Origin: UMGS1696 sp964621165
GTDB taxonomy: Bacteria; Bacillota; Clostridia; Oscillospirales; CAG-272
Length of the DNA: 64,000 bases
Direction: 5' to 3'
Assembly: GCA_964621165.1 (NCBI GenBank)
Contig: CAZULC010000012.1
Span: 1-64,000 of the forward strand
Shown one piece after another: positions 16,556 to 25,043 of this stretch (the stretch's first letter is position 1; each line of letters starts with the position of its first letter). The notes beneath the pieces were generated by a model, which saw only the letters and a list, made by a program, of their open reading frames with translations, had not been told where the DNA came from and searched no databases. The position numbers were made by a program, and so were the translations under genes.

Positions 16556-17719
16556 TTTATGCGCTGATATCGGCTACAAAAGCATCAATCATTATGGGGA
16601 ACAGCTCTGTGGCGACCACATCGACATTGTTGAGCAGGACGAGAACTCCCAGGTCATAGTTTTGGCCGACGGACTTGGAAGCGGAGTCAAGGCGAACATA
16701 CTCTCAACCCTGACGTCGAAAATCATCTCCACAATGATGGCTGAGGGACTTTCCCTCGAGGACTGCGTGGAAACCATAGCCGCAACCCTGCCGATCTGCT
16801 CTGTCCGCGGTGTGGCTTACTCCACCTTTACCATAATTCACTTAATCAACAACGAAACCGCCGAACTCATCCAGTAGGACAACCCGCAGATTATCCTGAT
16901 CCGCGACTGCGAGAACTACGAGTATCCCCGGGGTGAGATGAACATGGGCGGAAAGAAGATATACCGCTCCACAATCAAGCTCCACGAGGACGACATTTTC
17001 ATAGCAATGAGCGACAGCTGTCCCCACGCGGGAATCGGAATTGCATACAACTTCGGCCGGAAGAGGGAGGACATTATATCCTTCATGGAGTCAATCTCCC
17101 ATGTTGGCTACACCGCAAAAACTCTGTCAACCATACTGATAGACGAGTGCAACAAGTTCTACAGCAACAAGCCCGGAGACGACGCCACAGCCTGCATTGT
17201 CCGTATCCGCAAGAGTGAGCCCATAAACATGCTCTTCGGTCCGCCCCGCAACCGCGACGACTGCGAAGAATGATGTCACTGTTCTTCTCAAAGAAGGGCA
17301 AGCACATTATCTGCGGAGGTATAACCTCGTCCATTGCGGCAAAATACCTCCACAAGCCCCTGCGTCCAAGCCTGAACTTCGAGAGAAGCGACATTCCACC
17401 TATTGCAGAGCTTGAAGGGGTGGACCTCGTGACGGAAGGTGTTATCACGGTCAACCGCGTTCTCGAGTACGCGCGGGATTATCTCAAGGACAACGAGAGC
17501 TACGAGCAGTGGGGCTACAAGCGTGACGGTGCGTCTCTGATTTCCCGTATGCTTTTTGAAGAAGCTACCGACATCAACTTCTACGTGGGAAGGGCTATCA
17601 ATCCGGCTCACCAGAACCCCGACCTGCCCATCAACTTCAGCATAAAGATGAACCTCGTCACCGAGCTGTCCGACTGCCTGAAGAAAATAGGAAAGCGAAT
17701 CAAGGTCAGCTACTTCTAA
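16548..17719 (+). pseudogene. hfsC: SpoIIE-type PP2C serine phosphatase of the hydrogenase cluster (HfsC type), stop plus frameshift
   Basis: Reconstructed as about 390 residues. The N-terminal part has the PP2C/SpoIIE core with VLADGLGSGVKAN and later AMSDSCPHAGIG and PGDDATACIVRI, supplying metal-binding aspartates. The C-terminal part (from MMSLFFSKKGKHIICGG) is the conserved extension of this family. TAG at 16875-16877 interrupts the core between ETAELIQ and DNPQIILIRD. A one-base loss near 17266 separates the two halves (DDCEE-stop against MMSLFF). In sensory hydrogenase loci this phosphatase is believed to relay the H-cluster/PAS signal. ATG overlaps the upstream stop, which indicates coupling. 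Confidence 0.8.
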
Positions 17720-17743
17720 AGATTAGGAAGGTTTTACCCGAAT

Positions 17744-19180
17744 ATGAACAAAACAAGAAAATTTGATACCAAAGTCCAGTATCTGAAATATAAGGTTCTC
17801 CGCGAGGTGGCACGTCAGGAGTGGAACGATACTCTTCTCGAAAATCTCTACAATATCCCGAAGATTATCGTTCCCGGAAACACCCCCACCATGCGCTGCT
17901 GTGTGTATAAAGAGAGGGCGATCCTCGAGGAGAGAGTCAAAATCGCAATGGGCGGGGACAAAACAAACCCCAACGTCATCGAGGTTATAGAAATCGCCTG
18001 CGACGAATGCCCGGTGGGCGGATATGAAGTCACAAACGCATGCCGCGGATGCCTTGCCCATAGATGCGAGGACGTGTGTAAGAGAGGCGCGATATCCTTC
18101 GACAACAACCACGTCGCCCACATCGACAAGACAAAGTGCATCGAGTGCGGAGCCTGCGCAAAGGTCTGCCCCTACACCGCGATCGTGTCCCGGAAGCGCC
18201 CCTGCCAGAATGCTTGCAAGGTCAAGGCTATTTCCATGAACGAAAACAAGGCGGCTACTATCGATAACAGCAAGTGCATAGCCTGCGGTTCCTGCGTGTA
18301 CCAGTGCCCATTCGGTGCGATTTCCGACAAGTCCTTCATCCTCGACGTTATCAGAATCTTAAAAAACGCCGACGGAAACAATAAAGTATACGCAATCGTT
18401 GCCCCGTCAATCTCCAGCCAGTTTACATACGCGAAGCTCGGTCAGGTCATCACCGGCATGAAGGAGCTGGGTTTTCACACGGTAATTGAAGCGGCTTTGG
18501 GTGCGGACATGGTGGCTGACGCTGAGTCGAAGGAGCTTGCCGAAAAGGGCTTCCTTACCAGCTCATGCTGCCCGGCGTTTGTGGACTACATCAAGAAGAA
18601 TTTCCACGATCTCGTGCCCTTTGTGTCCCACAACCTCTCCCCCATGGCAACCATCGCCAAGTACATCAAGGACACTGACCCGTCGTCGAAAACTGTCTTC
18701 ATCGGTCCCTGCACTGCAAAGAAAGCCGAGGTTCAGCTTGACACAGTAAAGGATTACGTTGACGCGGCAATGACGTTTGAAGAACTGCAGGCACTGTTCG
18801 ACAGCCGGGACCTCGATATCACCACCCTTGACGAAGGAGTCCTCGACAACGCATCCTACTTCGGACGTATTTTCGCCCGCTGTGGTGGTCTTGCCGATGC
18901 CGTTGCGGAAGGACTTAAGGAAAACGGATACGCTGACTTTCAGCTCAAGGCATGCTCCTGCGACGGAATCGAAGCCTGCCGGGTGGCTCTGCTTAAAAAG
19001 AGCAAGAACGTCCTTGACGCAAACTTCATTGAAGGCATGGCTTGCGTAGGCGGCTGTATCGGCGGCGCGGGATGCCTGACTCATGGCGAGAAGAGCAAGT
19101 CAGACGTTGACAAGTACGGCATGGAAGCCTACGAAAGGAAAATCTCCGATGCCCTCGCGGTCATCAACTATAAAAAGTAA
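17744..19180 (+). CDS. hfsD: [FeFe]-hydrogenase (HfsD type)
   Basis: This 478-residue protein is the only intact long gene of the cluster and the likely catalytic enzyme for ferredoxin-linked H2 production. Cysteine-rich N-terminal clusters (ACRGCLAHRCEDVC, KCIECGACAKVCP, KCIACGSCVYQCP) bind 4Fe-4S centres for electron relay. The three H-cluster motifs are TSSCCPAFVDYI (about residue 268), FIGPCTAKKAE and EGMACVGGCIGGAG. It is soluble, with no signal peptide. It starts 24 bp after the phosphatase stop with AGGAAGG nearby. Maturation genes hydEFG are not in the window. Because the sensor and phosphatase genes upstream are interrupted, its regulation may be uncoupled. Confidence 0.9.
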   Translation: MNKTRKFDTKVQYLKYKVLREVARQEWNDTLLENLYNIPKIIVPGNTPTMRCCVYKERAILEERVKIAMGGDKTNPNVIEVIEIACDECPVGGYEVTNACRGCLAHRCEDVCKRGAISFDNNHVAHIDKTKCIECGACAKVCPYTAIVSRKRPCQNACKVKAISMNENKAATIDNSKCIACGSCVYQCPFGAISDKSFILDVIRILKNADGNNKVYAIVAPSISSQFTYAKLGQVITGMKELGFHTVIEAALGADMVADAESKELAEKGFLTSSCCPAFVDYIKKNFHDLVPFVSHNLSPMATIAKYIKDTDPSSKTVFIGPCTAKKAEVQLDTVKDYVDAAMTFEELQALFDSRDLDITTLDEGVLDNASYFGRIFARCGGLADAVAEGLKENGYADFQLKACSCDGIEACRVALLKKSKNVLDANFIEGMACVGGCIGGAGCLTHGEKSKSDVDKYGMEAYERKISDALAVINYKK

Positions 19181-19195
19181 AGTAATATAAAATTT

Positions 19196-19232
19196 CTCCG
19201 ACGGATTGTGCGCAGCCTGCTGGAGTTTTTTT
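19196..19232 (+). terminator. Probable terminator of the hydrogenase cluster
   Basis: CTCC at 19196 can pair with GGAG at 19222, with imperfect inner pairing, followed by seven T. The stem is weak, so confidence is moderate. Confidence 0.45.
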
Positions 19233-19313
19233 GCTTGAATTCTTTACAAAAAAATGGATTTTTACGAGTCAAAACTTTGTTTATTCTTGAATGGCAAAAG
19301 TCAAAAAATTTAC

Positions 19314-19342
19314 TTGACTTGAGTCAAAATTCGGAGTATAAT
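19314..19342 (+). promoter_or_regulatory. Promoter TTGACT-17-TATAAT with an overlapping TTGACTTGAGTCAA palindrome
   Basis: The -35 hexamer is the left arm of an inverted repeat (TTGACT, TG, AGTCAA) at 19314-19327. The -10 is consensus. Two more GAGTCAAAA/AAGTCAAAA half-site-like motifs lie 25-50 bp upstream. A repressor bound here would block RNA polymerase, so negative control of the FliB-like gene is likely. Confidence 0.7.
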
Positions 19343-19378
19343 TTCCCGCGTAATTTTTATTAACGATGAAGGCATTAT

Positions 19379-20506
19379 ATGAGTGAAAAAAAATTCACGG
19401 TTCCGGATTTTTATAGTGATTTCAGATGCAAAATGGGCGCGTGCCGGAGAAGCTGCTGCTATGGTTGGCATATCACCGTATCAATGGACGAGTATTTCCG
19501 CCTGATAGGACTGGACTGCCCGCCCGAGATACGACGGAAGCTGGACGGCGGCGTGTTCATGCTGGAAAAACCAACCCCCGAGAGGTACGCGGAATTTTCA
19601 AAAAACTACGTCGGCGACTGTCCCCTTCACGGCGAGGACGGACTCTGCTCCCTCCAATGCTCCTGCGGTGAGGACTTTCTGCCGTCGGTGTGCCGCTACT
19701 ACCCCCGCAGTCCACGCACACTTCACGGGAACCACTGCTCAGTTTCGGCTTCCTGCGAGGGCGTCGTGGAGCTTCTGATGAATAAGACGGATAAAATGAC
19801 CTTCACCGAGACCCGGCTGAACTTCGGCTACCACCTGCCTGAGCCGGACGACAGCCTTGTCAGCGAATATTATGCCGCGGTCCGCCGTCGTTTCATAAAA
19901 ATTCTGCAGAACAGGAACCTGAGCCTTGAAGCGCGGCTTAAAAATCTGGTCGTATTCGGCGGGAAGCTGAACACTCCGTTCGTGGAAAAGAACCGTGACG
20001 AGGTTGAGAAAATACTCGCGGAAGACGGGACGGAATGCGTGAATAATTATGCGTTTCCCGCACCTGAAGCAGTTGACGAAATCCGCGTTTTCATAACCCG
20101 TCTCGGCGAGAGGTACCCGCTTGAAAAATACACGGAAAGGCTGAATCAGCTGACCCCCGTGCGCTATCCTGAAATGAAGCAAAAGCTTGCCCGGGTATAC
20201 CCAAGCCTTCCCACAGCCGGCGAGCAGATTTTAGTCAACCACCTCTTCTACGTCGGCTTCCCATTTGAGAGCAACCGTGAGAGCGTCTACGAGTCCTGTG
20301 CGTCATTTGCGTCGCTGTACGCCGTGTGGATGGCTTTGGCGTCCCTCTGCCTCGAGGACAGCTTTACCCCCGACAGCTTTGCCGACCTGACCGCCGACGT
20401 GTTCCGCATGTCCGAAAACTCGAACTACGACCTCCTCGCCGCCGCGTTCCTCTACGAAACCGGATTCATGAAGGAAGACAAGCTCTGCTCCCTCTGCGGA
20501 ATGTGA
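19379..20506 (+). CDS. FliB-family protein (flagellin lysine-N-methylase-like)
   Basis: A 375-residue cytoplasmic protein whose N-terminal third carries the cysteine signature of FliB-like proteins: FRCKMGACRRSCCYGWHITV, then GDCPLHGEDGLCSLQ and LPSVCRYYPRSPR. These cysteines probably hold an Fe-S cluster. The remainder is helical and variable. FliB of Salmonella methylates flagellin lysines, but Clostridia often carry such genes without nearby flagellar genes, as here. The methylase role is therefore only a family label. It has its own promoter with a palindromic operator, and GAAGG precedes the ATG by 6 bases. Confidence 0.8.
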   Translation: MSEKKFTVPDFYSDFRCKMGACRRSCCYGWHITVSMDEYFRLIGLDCPPEIRRKLDGGVFMLEKPTPERYAEFSKNYVGDCPLHGEDGLCSLQCSCGEDFLPSVCRYYPRSPRTLHGNHCSVSASCEGVVELLMNKTDKMTFTETRLNFGYHLPEPDDSLVSEYYAAVRRRFIKILQNRNLSLEARLKNLVVFGGKLNTPFVEKNRDEVEKILAEDGTECVNNYAFPAPEAVDEIRVFITRLGERYPLEKYTERLNQLTPVRYPEMKQKLARVYPSLPTAGEQILVNHLFYVGFPFESNRESVYESCASFASLYAVWMALASLCLEDSFTPDSFADLTADVFRMSENSNYDLLAAAFLYETGFMKEDKLCSLCGM

Positions 20507-20573
20507 CTTTGGTAAAAAAGTCGAGCAGGATGGGAAAAAATCCGGTATAATAAAGCCGTAAGGTGGTGAGCGC

Positions 20574-21452
20574 GTGAAGGAACAGATTCTTGCGGTTCAG
20601 CGTATGCAGGACTACATCGAAAATCATCCCGGGGAGGAGATAACCCTCGCTGACTTGGCGGGAGTCTCCATGTTTTCCCCGTGGCACTCCTATCGGCTGT
20701 TCCGGCAGTACACGGGCCTGACTCCGGTGGCTTACATAAGGGCTCTGCGGCTGTCGGACTCTGCTGTGCGGCTTAAAAGTGGGAATTACCACGTGACCGA
20801 GGTGGCGCTTGACTCCGGATTTGAAAGCGTTGACGGCTACTCCCGGGCGTTCTGCCGCAGATTCGGAACCAATCCCGGGGACTACACAAAAAATCCCGTT
20901 CCGATTCCGCTTTTCATCCCTTACGGAGTAAAATACAGAGAAAGAAAGGATTGCGGGAACATGGAAAAAATACATAGCGTGTTTGTTCAGTTGGTTAAAA
21001 AACCAAAAAGATGCGCATTCATCAGACGGGGACGAGACGCGGAGGATTATTTTTCTTATTGCGGGGAGGTCGGATGCGACGTTTGGGGGATTTTGAGGAG
21101 CATGGATTCCCTCTGCGGCGAGCCGGTGTGCATGTGGCTCATTGAAGAATACAAAAAAGCCGGTACCTCCACATATGTACAGGGCGTAGAAGTGCCAGCG
21201 GACTACAGTGATCCCGTTCCTGAAGGATTTGACGTCATAACCCTTCCCGAAGCGGAATACCTGATGTTTCAGGGAGAACCATTTGAAGAAGAGGATTATG
21301 AGTCAGCCATAAGTGCGGTTCAGCAGGCTATGAGCCGTTATGAGCCTTCGCCGATTGGGTACCGCTGGGACGGGACGAACCCACGCGTTCAGCTTGAACC
21401 CATAGGAACCCGCGGCTATATCGAGCTGAGAGCCGTGAAGCCTGTCAGATAA
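20574..21452 (+). CDS. AraC-family regulator with GyrI-like effector domain
   Basis: At 292 residues this has a two-helix-turn-helix AraC domain at residues 1-110 (ITLADLAGVSMFSPWHSYRL and the second helix VTEVALDSGFESVDGYSRAF). A GyrI/SOUL-like ligand-binding domain follows at about 130-290 (YVQGVEVPADYSDPVPEGF). Proteins of this build, such as Rob and BltR-like regulators, respond to small amphipathic molecules and activate efflux or detoxification. No transporter is adjacent. The start is a GTG with AAGGTGG upstream and a TATAAT about 25 bp before it. A bidirectional terminator separates it from the next, convergent AraC gene. Confidence 0.9.
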   Translation: MKEQILAVQRMQDYIENHPGEEITLADLAGVSMFSPWHSYRLFRQYTGLTPVAYIRALRLSDSAVRLKSGNYHVTEVALDSGFESVDGYSRAFCRRFGTNPGDYTKNPVPIPLFIPYGVKYRERKDCGNMEKIHSVFVQLVKKPKRCAFIRRGRDAEDYFSYCGEVGCDVWGILRSMDSLCGEPVCMWLIEEYKKAGTSTYVQGVEVPADYSDPVPEGFDVITLPEAEYLMFQGEPFEEEDYESAISAVQQAMSRYEPSPIGYRWDGTNPRVQLEPIGTRGYIELRAVKPVR

Positions 21453-21463
21453 GCCTAAAAATA

Positions 21464-21512
21464 TCCCTGCGTTCAGCGGTGCAGATTCGTTCCGCCGTGC
21501 AGGGACTTTTTT
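21464..21512. terminator. Bidirectional terminator between convergent AraC genes
   Basis: TCCCTGC at 21464 pairs perfectly with GCAGGGA at 21499, with an inner GCGG/CCGC stem, and a T-run follows on the plus strand. The minus-strand gene's stop codon overlaps the right edge. Confidence 0.85.
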
Positions 21513-22329
21513 ATTTTGATTTTCTGTACCTGTTGGGAGTGCATCCGACGGCTTTCTTGAAGGAGCCTGAGAAGTGCTGGGTGTTTGAATACCTGAGCAG
21601 TGAAGCTATTTCCTTTATGGGCATCACCGTACCTGTCAGAAGACTCTTGGCGATAGAAATCTTCCTCTCCAGCATATACTGTACTGGAGTTGTACCGTAT
21701 TTCTGTTTGAATACGCGGATGACGTGCATCTTGGTGACGCTGAACTCCTCGGCAATGTCGTCGAGGGAGATGTCGTTGTAGATGTTGTTGTCTATGAACG
21801 CACGGATTTTTTCGTCAAGGGAGTGGATTCCGGATTTTGTCGGGAACAGCTGGTCCTTTGTGACGTTCAAAAGAATCGTGAACAGTATCTGTGTGATGCT
21901 GCAGAAGGTCTCGCTTTCGTTTTCGTCGGTAATTCTCTCAAGCTTGTCGTGAATCTCGATGAAAAGGTTCATGACGTTCACGTCTTTTTTGTACACCGGC
22001 GGAAGGGCGAAAAAGTCGTAGAGCTTGCCCACCATCTCCCCGTCGAGGTTGAGCCAGATTTTTTCATAAGGGTTTGTCGGGGAGGAGTAGTGCATCTCGT
22101 CCGCGCCTTTTTTTATACAGTAAAAATCCCCGGCCTGAACGTGAATCTTTTCTCCGTTTGATTCTATATAGCCTTCCCCGGACACGACATATTCAAAGAC
22201 ATATACGTCGCAGGGATTTCTCGATATTCTGTAGTCGGGATCGGGATAGGTAACTCCCGCAAGCTGGCACGAAAAGGCATCAGAAGCCTCACGTTTGCCG
22301 ACATACACTATTTTCTCATTGTATTCCAT
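21511..22329 (-). CDS. AraC-family regulator with N-terminal cupin domain
   Basis: A 272-residue regulator. The N-terminal half is an AraC/XylS-type cupin (DVYVFEYVVSGEGYIESNGE and AGDFYCIKKGADEMHYSS), which in relatives binds sugars. The C-terminal 100 residues hold two helix-turn-helix motifs (ISLDDIAEEFSVTKMHVIRV and IKEIASLLRYSNTQHFSGSF), ending RYRKSK. The ATG at 22329 is chosen because GCGGAG lies 8 bases upstream. The longer frame would begin with GTG. Such regulators usually activate glycosidase or sugar-uptake genes, but none lies next to it. Confidence 0.9.
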   Translation of the reverse strand: MEYNEKIVYVGKREASDAFSCQLAGVTYPDPDYRISRNPCDVYVFEYVVSGEGYIESNGEKIHVQAGDFYCIKKGADEMHYSSPTNPYEKIWLNLDGEMVGKLYDFFALPPVYKKDVNVMNLFIEIHDKLERITDENESETFCSITQILFTILLNVTKDQLFPTKSGIHSLDEKIRAFIDNNIYNDISLDDIAEEFSVTKMHVIRVFKQKYGTTPVQYMLERKISIAKSLLTGTVMPIKEIASLLRYSNTQHFSGSFKKAVGCTPNRYRKSK

Positions 22330-22503
22330 ACAGCACACTCCGCATTCTTATCGTAACTGTTATTATACTATATTTATAATAAAAATGCAAGTTAATTTTT
22401 TGCAAAAAACAAAAAAATTTTACAGCTTTCGACAAAACCGGCTGATTTGATTGTACATATATTAAAATATGATTAATTTTTTTCAGACTATCACAAATAG
22501 CTA

Positions 22504-22532
22504 TTGACAGTCAAATGAACGTGTGATATAAT
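22504..22532 (+). promoter_or_regulatory. Consensus -35/-10 promoter of the DUF1836 gene
   Basis: TTGACA and TATAAT are both perfect with a 17-bp spacer, 60 bp before the start. The remainder of the 250-bp region between the AraC gene and this gene is AT-rich without other visible features. Confidence 0.9.
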
Positions 22533-22592
22533 ATAACTGTGAATTTAAAATACAATTAAGCTGCGGCAAAAAAAGCGGAAGGAGGAAGAAGA

Positions 22593-23183
22593 TTGAGAGG
22601 CGCGGAGCAGAACAAAAGAATCCCGGGGACCATACTCGACATGGATAAAATGGGAAACGCCACGGGACTAGAATTCATAAACAAGGTGTTCTACATCACC
22701 GACAGAATCATGCTCGCACAGATACGCGAGATTACGGGAATCGACGGCACGACTCTACAAAACTGGCTGAAGCGAGGCTGGGTCGGCGCACCGGACAAAA
22801 AATCCTACGGCAGGGAGCACCTCGCGCGGATCCTTATCATAAACATGATGCGGGACACCATGCAGCTATCCCGGGTTTTGTTTACCATCGAGTACATCAA
22901 TGGAAAGAGCGAGGAGGACCACATAATAAAGGAGAGCATACTCTACGACTACATATGCCGGGTTCTCAGCCGACTGTCAGGCGAGGGCGTGTTCAGAACC
23001 GAAACCATATACGAAATAATCGACGACGTACTCGCGGACTACGAGGAGCCGGTGACTGGAGCAAAACGACGGCTGACAAACGGACTGCGGGTAATCACGA
23101 TAACGTATTATTCGTCAATCGTCAAGGCTGAAGCCGAGGCAATACTGGACGACCTTGGCGCACCCGAGGGACGGAAGAGATGA
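22593..23183 (+). CDS. DUF1836 (MerR-like) domain protein
   Basis: A 196-residue protein with a winged-helix-like region (IREITGIDGTTLQNWLKRGW followed by DKKSYGREHLARILIINMMR) characteristic of DUF1836, a Firmicutes family related to MerR DNA-binding domains. The second half is helical, with no metal or ligand motif visible. The start is TTG, supported by GGAGG 7 bases upstream. It precedes the NfeD-flotillin genes on the same strand with 55 bp between them and may be co-transcribed or regulate them. Its function is not experimentally known to me. Confidence 0.82.
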   Translation: MRGAEQNKRIPGTILDMDKMGNATGLEFINKVFYITDRIMLAQIREITGIDGTTLQNWLKRGWVGAPDKKSYGREHLARILIINMMRDTMQLSRVLFTIEYINGKSEEDHIIKESILYDYICRVLSRLSGEGVFRTETIYEIIDDVLADYEEPVTGAKRRLTNGLRVITITYYSSIVKAEAEAILDDLGAPEGRKR

Positions 23184-23238
23184 GCGGCAATCAAAATGAA
23201 CTTGAATTTAAGATAATATTTTACGAAAGGATACTGTT

Positions 23239-23841
23239 ATGATTGAATGGTGGAATAATATGGACTTGACGGGGCAGATATTCGCCCTGATTGCGATTCC
23301 CTCGACCCTTGTGCTGGTGGTACAGACCCTGCTTCTGCTGTTCGGCATAGGCGGGGACGACATTGACGCGGACGGCATAGACCTGACGGGAAACGGTGTT
23401 GCTGACACTCCCGGAGACGGAGGCGGGGACGGCATGGCAATGTTTTCCCTTCGCGGAATCATGGCAATGGCAGCGGTGGGCGGCTGGAGCGGACTTGTGA
23501 TGTACGAAGCCGGAATCGCGCTGCCGGTTACGATAATTCTGTCCCTCGCTTTCGGATTCATGGCACTTGTGGGAATCGCGTGGCTGATGAAAATTTCCGA
23601 AAAGCTCCAGTCCAGCGGAAACATAGTCCTCGGCTACGCTGTGGGCAAGGTAGGCACGGTTTACATCCCCATACCGGAGAAGATGAAGGGGTCGGGAAAG
23701 ATAAACATCACCATACAGGAGCGGTTCCTCGAGGTTGACGCCGTAACCAACGCCGACAGAAAGCTGGCAACCGGAGAGAGCGTGAGAGTTGTCGCAACCG
23801 ACGAGAGCGGCATGGTAGTAGTTGAGCCTGTGGTGAGATGA
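23239..23841 (+). CDS. NfeD-like membrane protein with C-terminal OB fold
   Basis: A 200-residue integral membrane protein. A first hydrophobic segment lies at about residues 10-37, followed by an Asp/Gly-rich loop (GGDDIDADGIDLTGNGVADT). Two further segments lie at about 67-115. A soluble OB-fold-like domain (VGKVGTVYIPIPEKMKGSGK to the end) completes it. NfeD proteins are encoded next to flotillin/SPFH proteins and work with them at membrane microdomains. Here the flotillin is three genes downstream, with two related membrane proteins between. The ATG has GAAAGG 8 bases upstream. The assignment rests on architecture and context. Confidence 0.82.
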   Translation: MIEWWNNMDLTGQIFALIAIPSTLVLVVQTLLLLFGIGGDDIDADGIDLTGNGVADTPGDGGGDGMAMFSLRGIMAMAAVGGWSGLVMYEAGIALPVTIILSLAFGFMALVGIAWLMKISEKLQSSGNIVLGYAVGKVGTVYIPIPEKMKGSGKINITIQERFLEVDAVTNADRKLATGESVRVVATDESGMVVVEPVVR

Positions 23842-23907
23842 ACCTCTCCCTCAAAAAAAGACGAATAACGACCTGAGACGACGGCTTTGTCCGTAAAGGA
23901 AATCACA

Positions 23908-24456
23908 ATGAAACACGAGAAACTGTTTTTAAGAATGACCCTGATTTCCCTGCTTACCCTTGTTCTCTACATAATCTGCGGTCCGCTGCTTGGGGCTGTA
24001 CATACGGAGAACGCAAAAATATTCACATGGGCTGTTGCAAACCTGATTCTCTCAGTTTTCGTAATGGCAGTCTACGTCCACCTGTTCCTTTATATCTACT
24101 ACATCAGAAAAGGGCAGATTGAGGATTCGCTGTTCCACAAAGAGGACTACCACGGGTTTAAGGAGGATATTGTCGCCTTCCTGACATCCGAGAAGTCAGT
24201 TTTTCTGACAGCAGCGGCAATCAATATCGGCTCATGGCTTCTCATCAACGGTGACAGGCTCATATTCGGCAAGCGGACGTTTTCGGCGGTGCTGCTGGTT
24301 TACGCGCCCATGAATATGCTCGGCTCGTCGTTCCCCGAATACCTCAGCATTGTGGCGTATGTCCTGAGCAGTATTATGCTGTACCTGTTCTACGTAGTCG
24401 ACCTCGCGCTGATGAGGAAAAGGGCGTACAATAATCTATACGTGAAAATAAAATGA
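23908..24456 (+). CDS. Multi-pass membrane protein, first member of a local paralogous trio
   Basis: A 182-residue protein with four or five hydrophobic helices (about 10-30, 42-66, 95-112, 122-136, 143-168). Between helices 2 and 3 is a charged stretch leading into EDIVAFLTSEKSVFLTAAAI. The downstream neighbour has GDILACLKSEKYLFVTVLLI at the same place, and both share a PMN/PLN turn and a basic tail, so the two are homologous. I do not know the family. The start at 23908 has AAAGGAAATC upstream. It overlaps the next gene by four bases and lies within the NfeD-flotillin transcription unit. Confidence 0.8.
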   Translation: MKHEKLFLRMTLISLLTLVLYIICGPLLGAVHTENAKIFTWAVANLILSVFVMAVYVHLFLYIYYIRKGQIEDSLFHKEDYHGFKEDIVAFLTSEKSVFLTAAAINIGSWLLINGDRLIFGKRTFSAVLLVYAPMNMLGSSFPEYLSIVAYVLSSIMLYLFYVVDLALMRKRAYNNLYVKIK

Positions 24457-25004
24457 AAAACAAATTACATCCAAGCCGGACGGAAACCTTGCGGAGTGTA
24501 ATTGCAGTCTCCGGTCTGTCCGTGATGATATACTATATAATAACAGTTCTGTTTGCTGAAATAAAAGAACGGTTTGACTGCATTATCCCCGAGCCGGTAC
24601 TGATAACCGCATTGATACTGCTAATGCTTGCTTATTCCATAATATATGTCTGGGGATTTCACGTATTGAGCGGCAGAATCAGGCAGTCCATGAGAGAAGG
24701 CGGATACGGCGGCGTCCGGGGTGATATTCTCGCCTGCTTGAAATCAGAGAAGTATCTCTTCGTCACTGTTCTGCTGATAAACCTGTTCAGCTGGGCTGTG
24801 ATGGAATTCGGACTTTACACTGTAAGACCTCTCGGGTACCTGATAACGGCATTCATACCCCTGAACCCGCTGATTCTGGCGCACAGGCTCGGTCTGCCGT
24901 ACAGTATCATAAGCAGCGTGATAATATATGTTTTCGCCACGGTAATCCTCGTGCTGGCGAGAAAAATTACATATAATAGAATGTTCCCGAAAAACAAAAA
25001 CTAA
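24453..25004 (+). CDS. Multi-pass membrane protein, second paralogue of the trio
   Basis: A 183-residue protein with the same topology as its upstream neighbour. Its GDILACLKSEKYLFVTVLLI segment precedes the third hydrophobic helix, and PLNPLILAHRLGLPY matches the APMN region of the first copy. The two start/stop codons overlap (ATGA), so translation is coupled. Two similar proteins side by side, immediately before flotillin, suggest a hetero-oligomer or duplicated subunit. No catalytic or transport motif is visible. Function unknown. Confidence 0.8.
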   Translation: MKNKLHPSRTETLRSVIAVSGLSVMIYYIITVLFAEIKERFDCIIPEPVLITALILLMLAYSIIYVWGFHVLSGRIRQSMREGGYGGVRGDILACLKSEKYLFVTVLLINLFSWAVMEFGLYTVRPLGYLITAFIPLNPLILAHRLGLPYSIISSVIIYVFATVILVLARKITYNRMFPKNKN

Positions 25005-25043
25005 ACCAAGCAAAAATAAATTTAACATAAGGAGAAAACTAAA

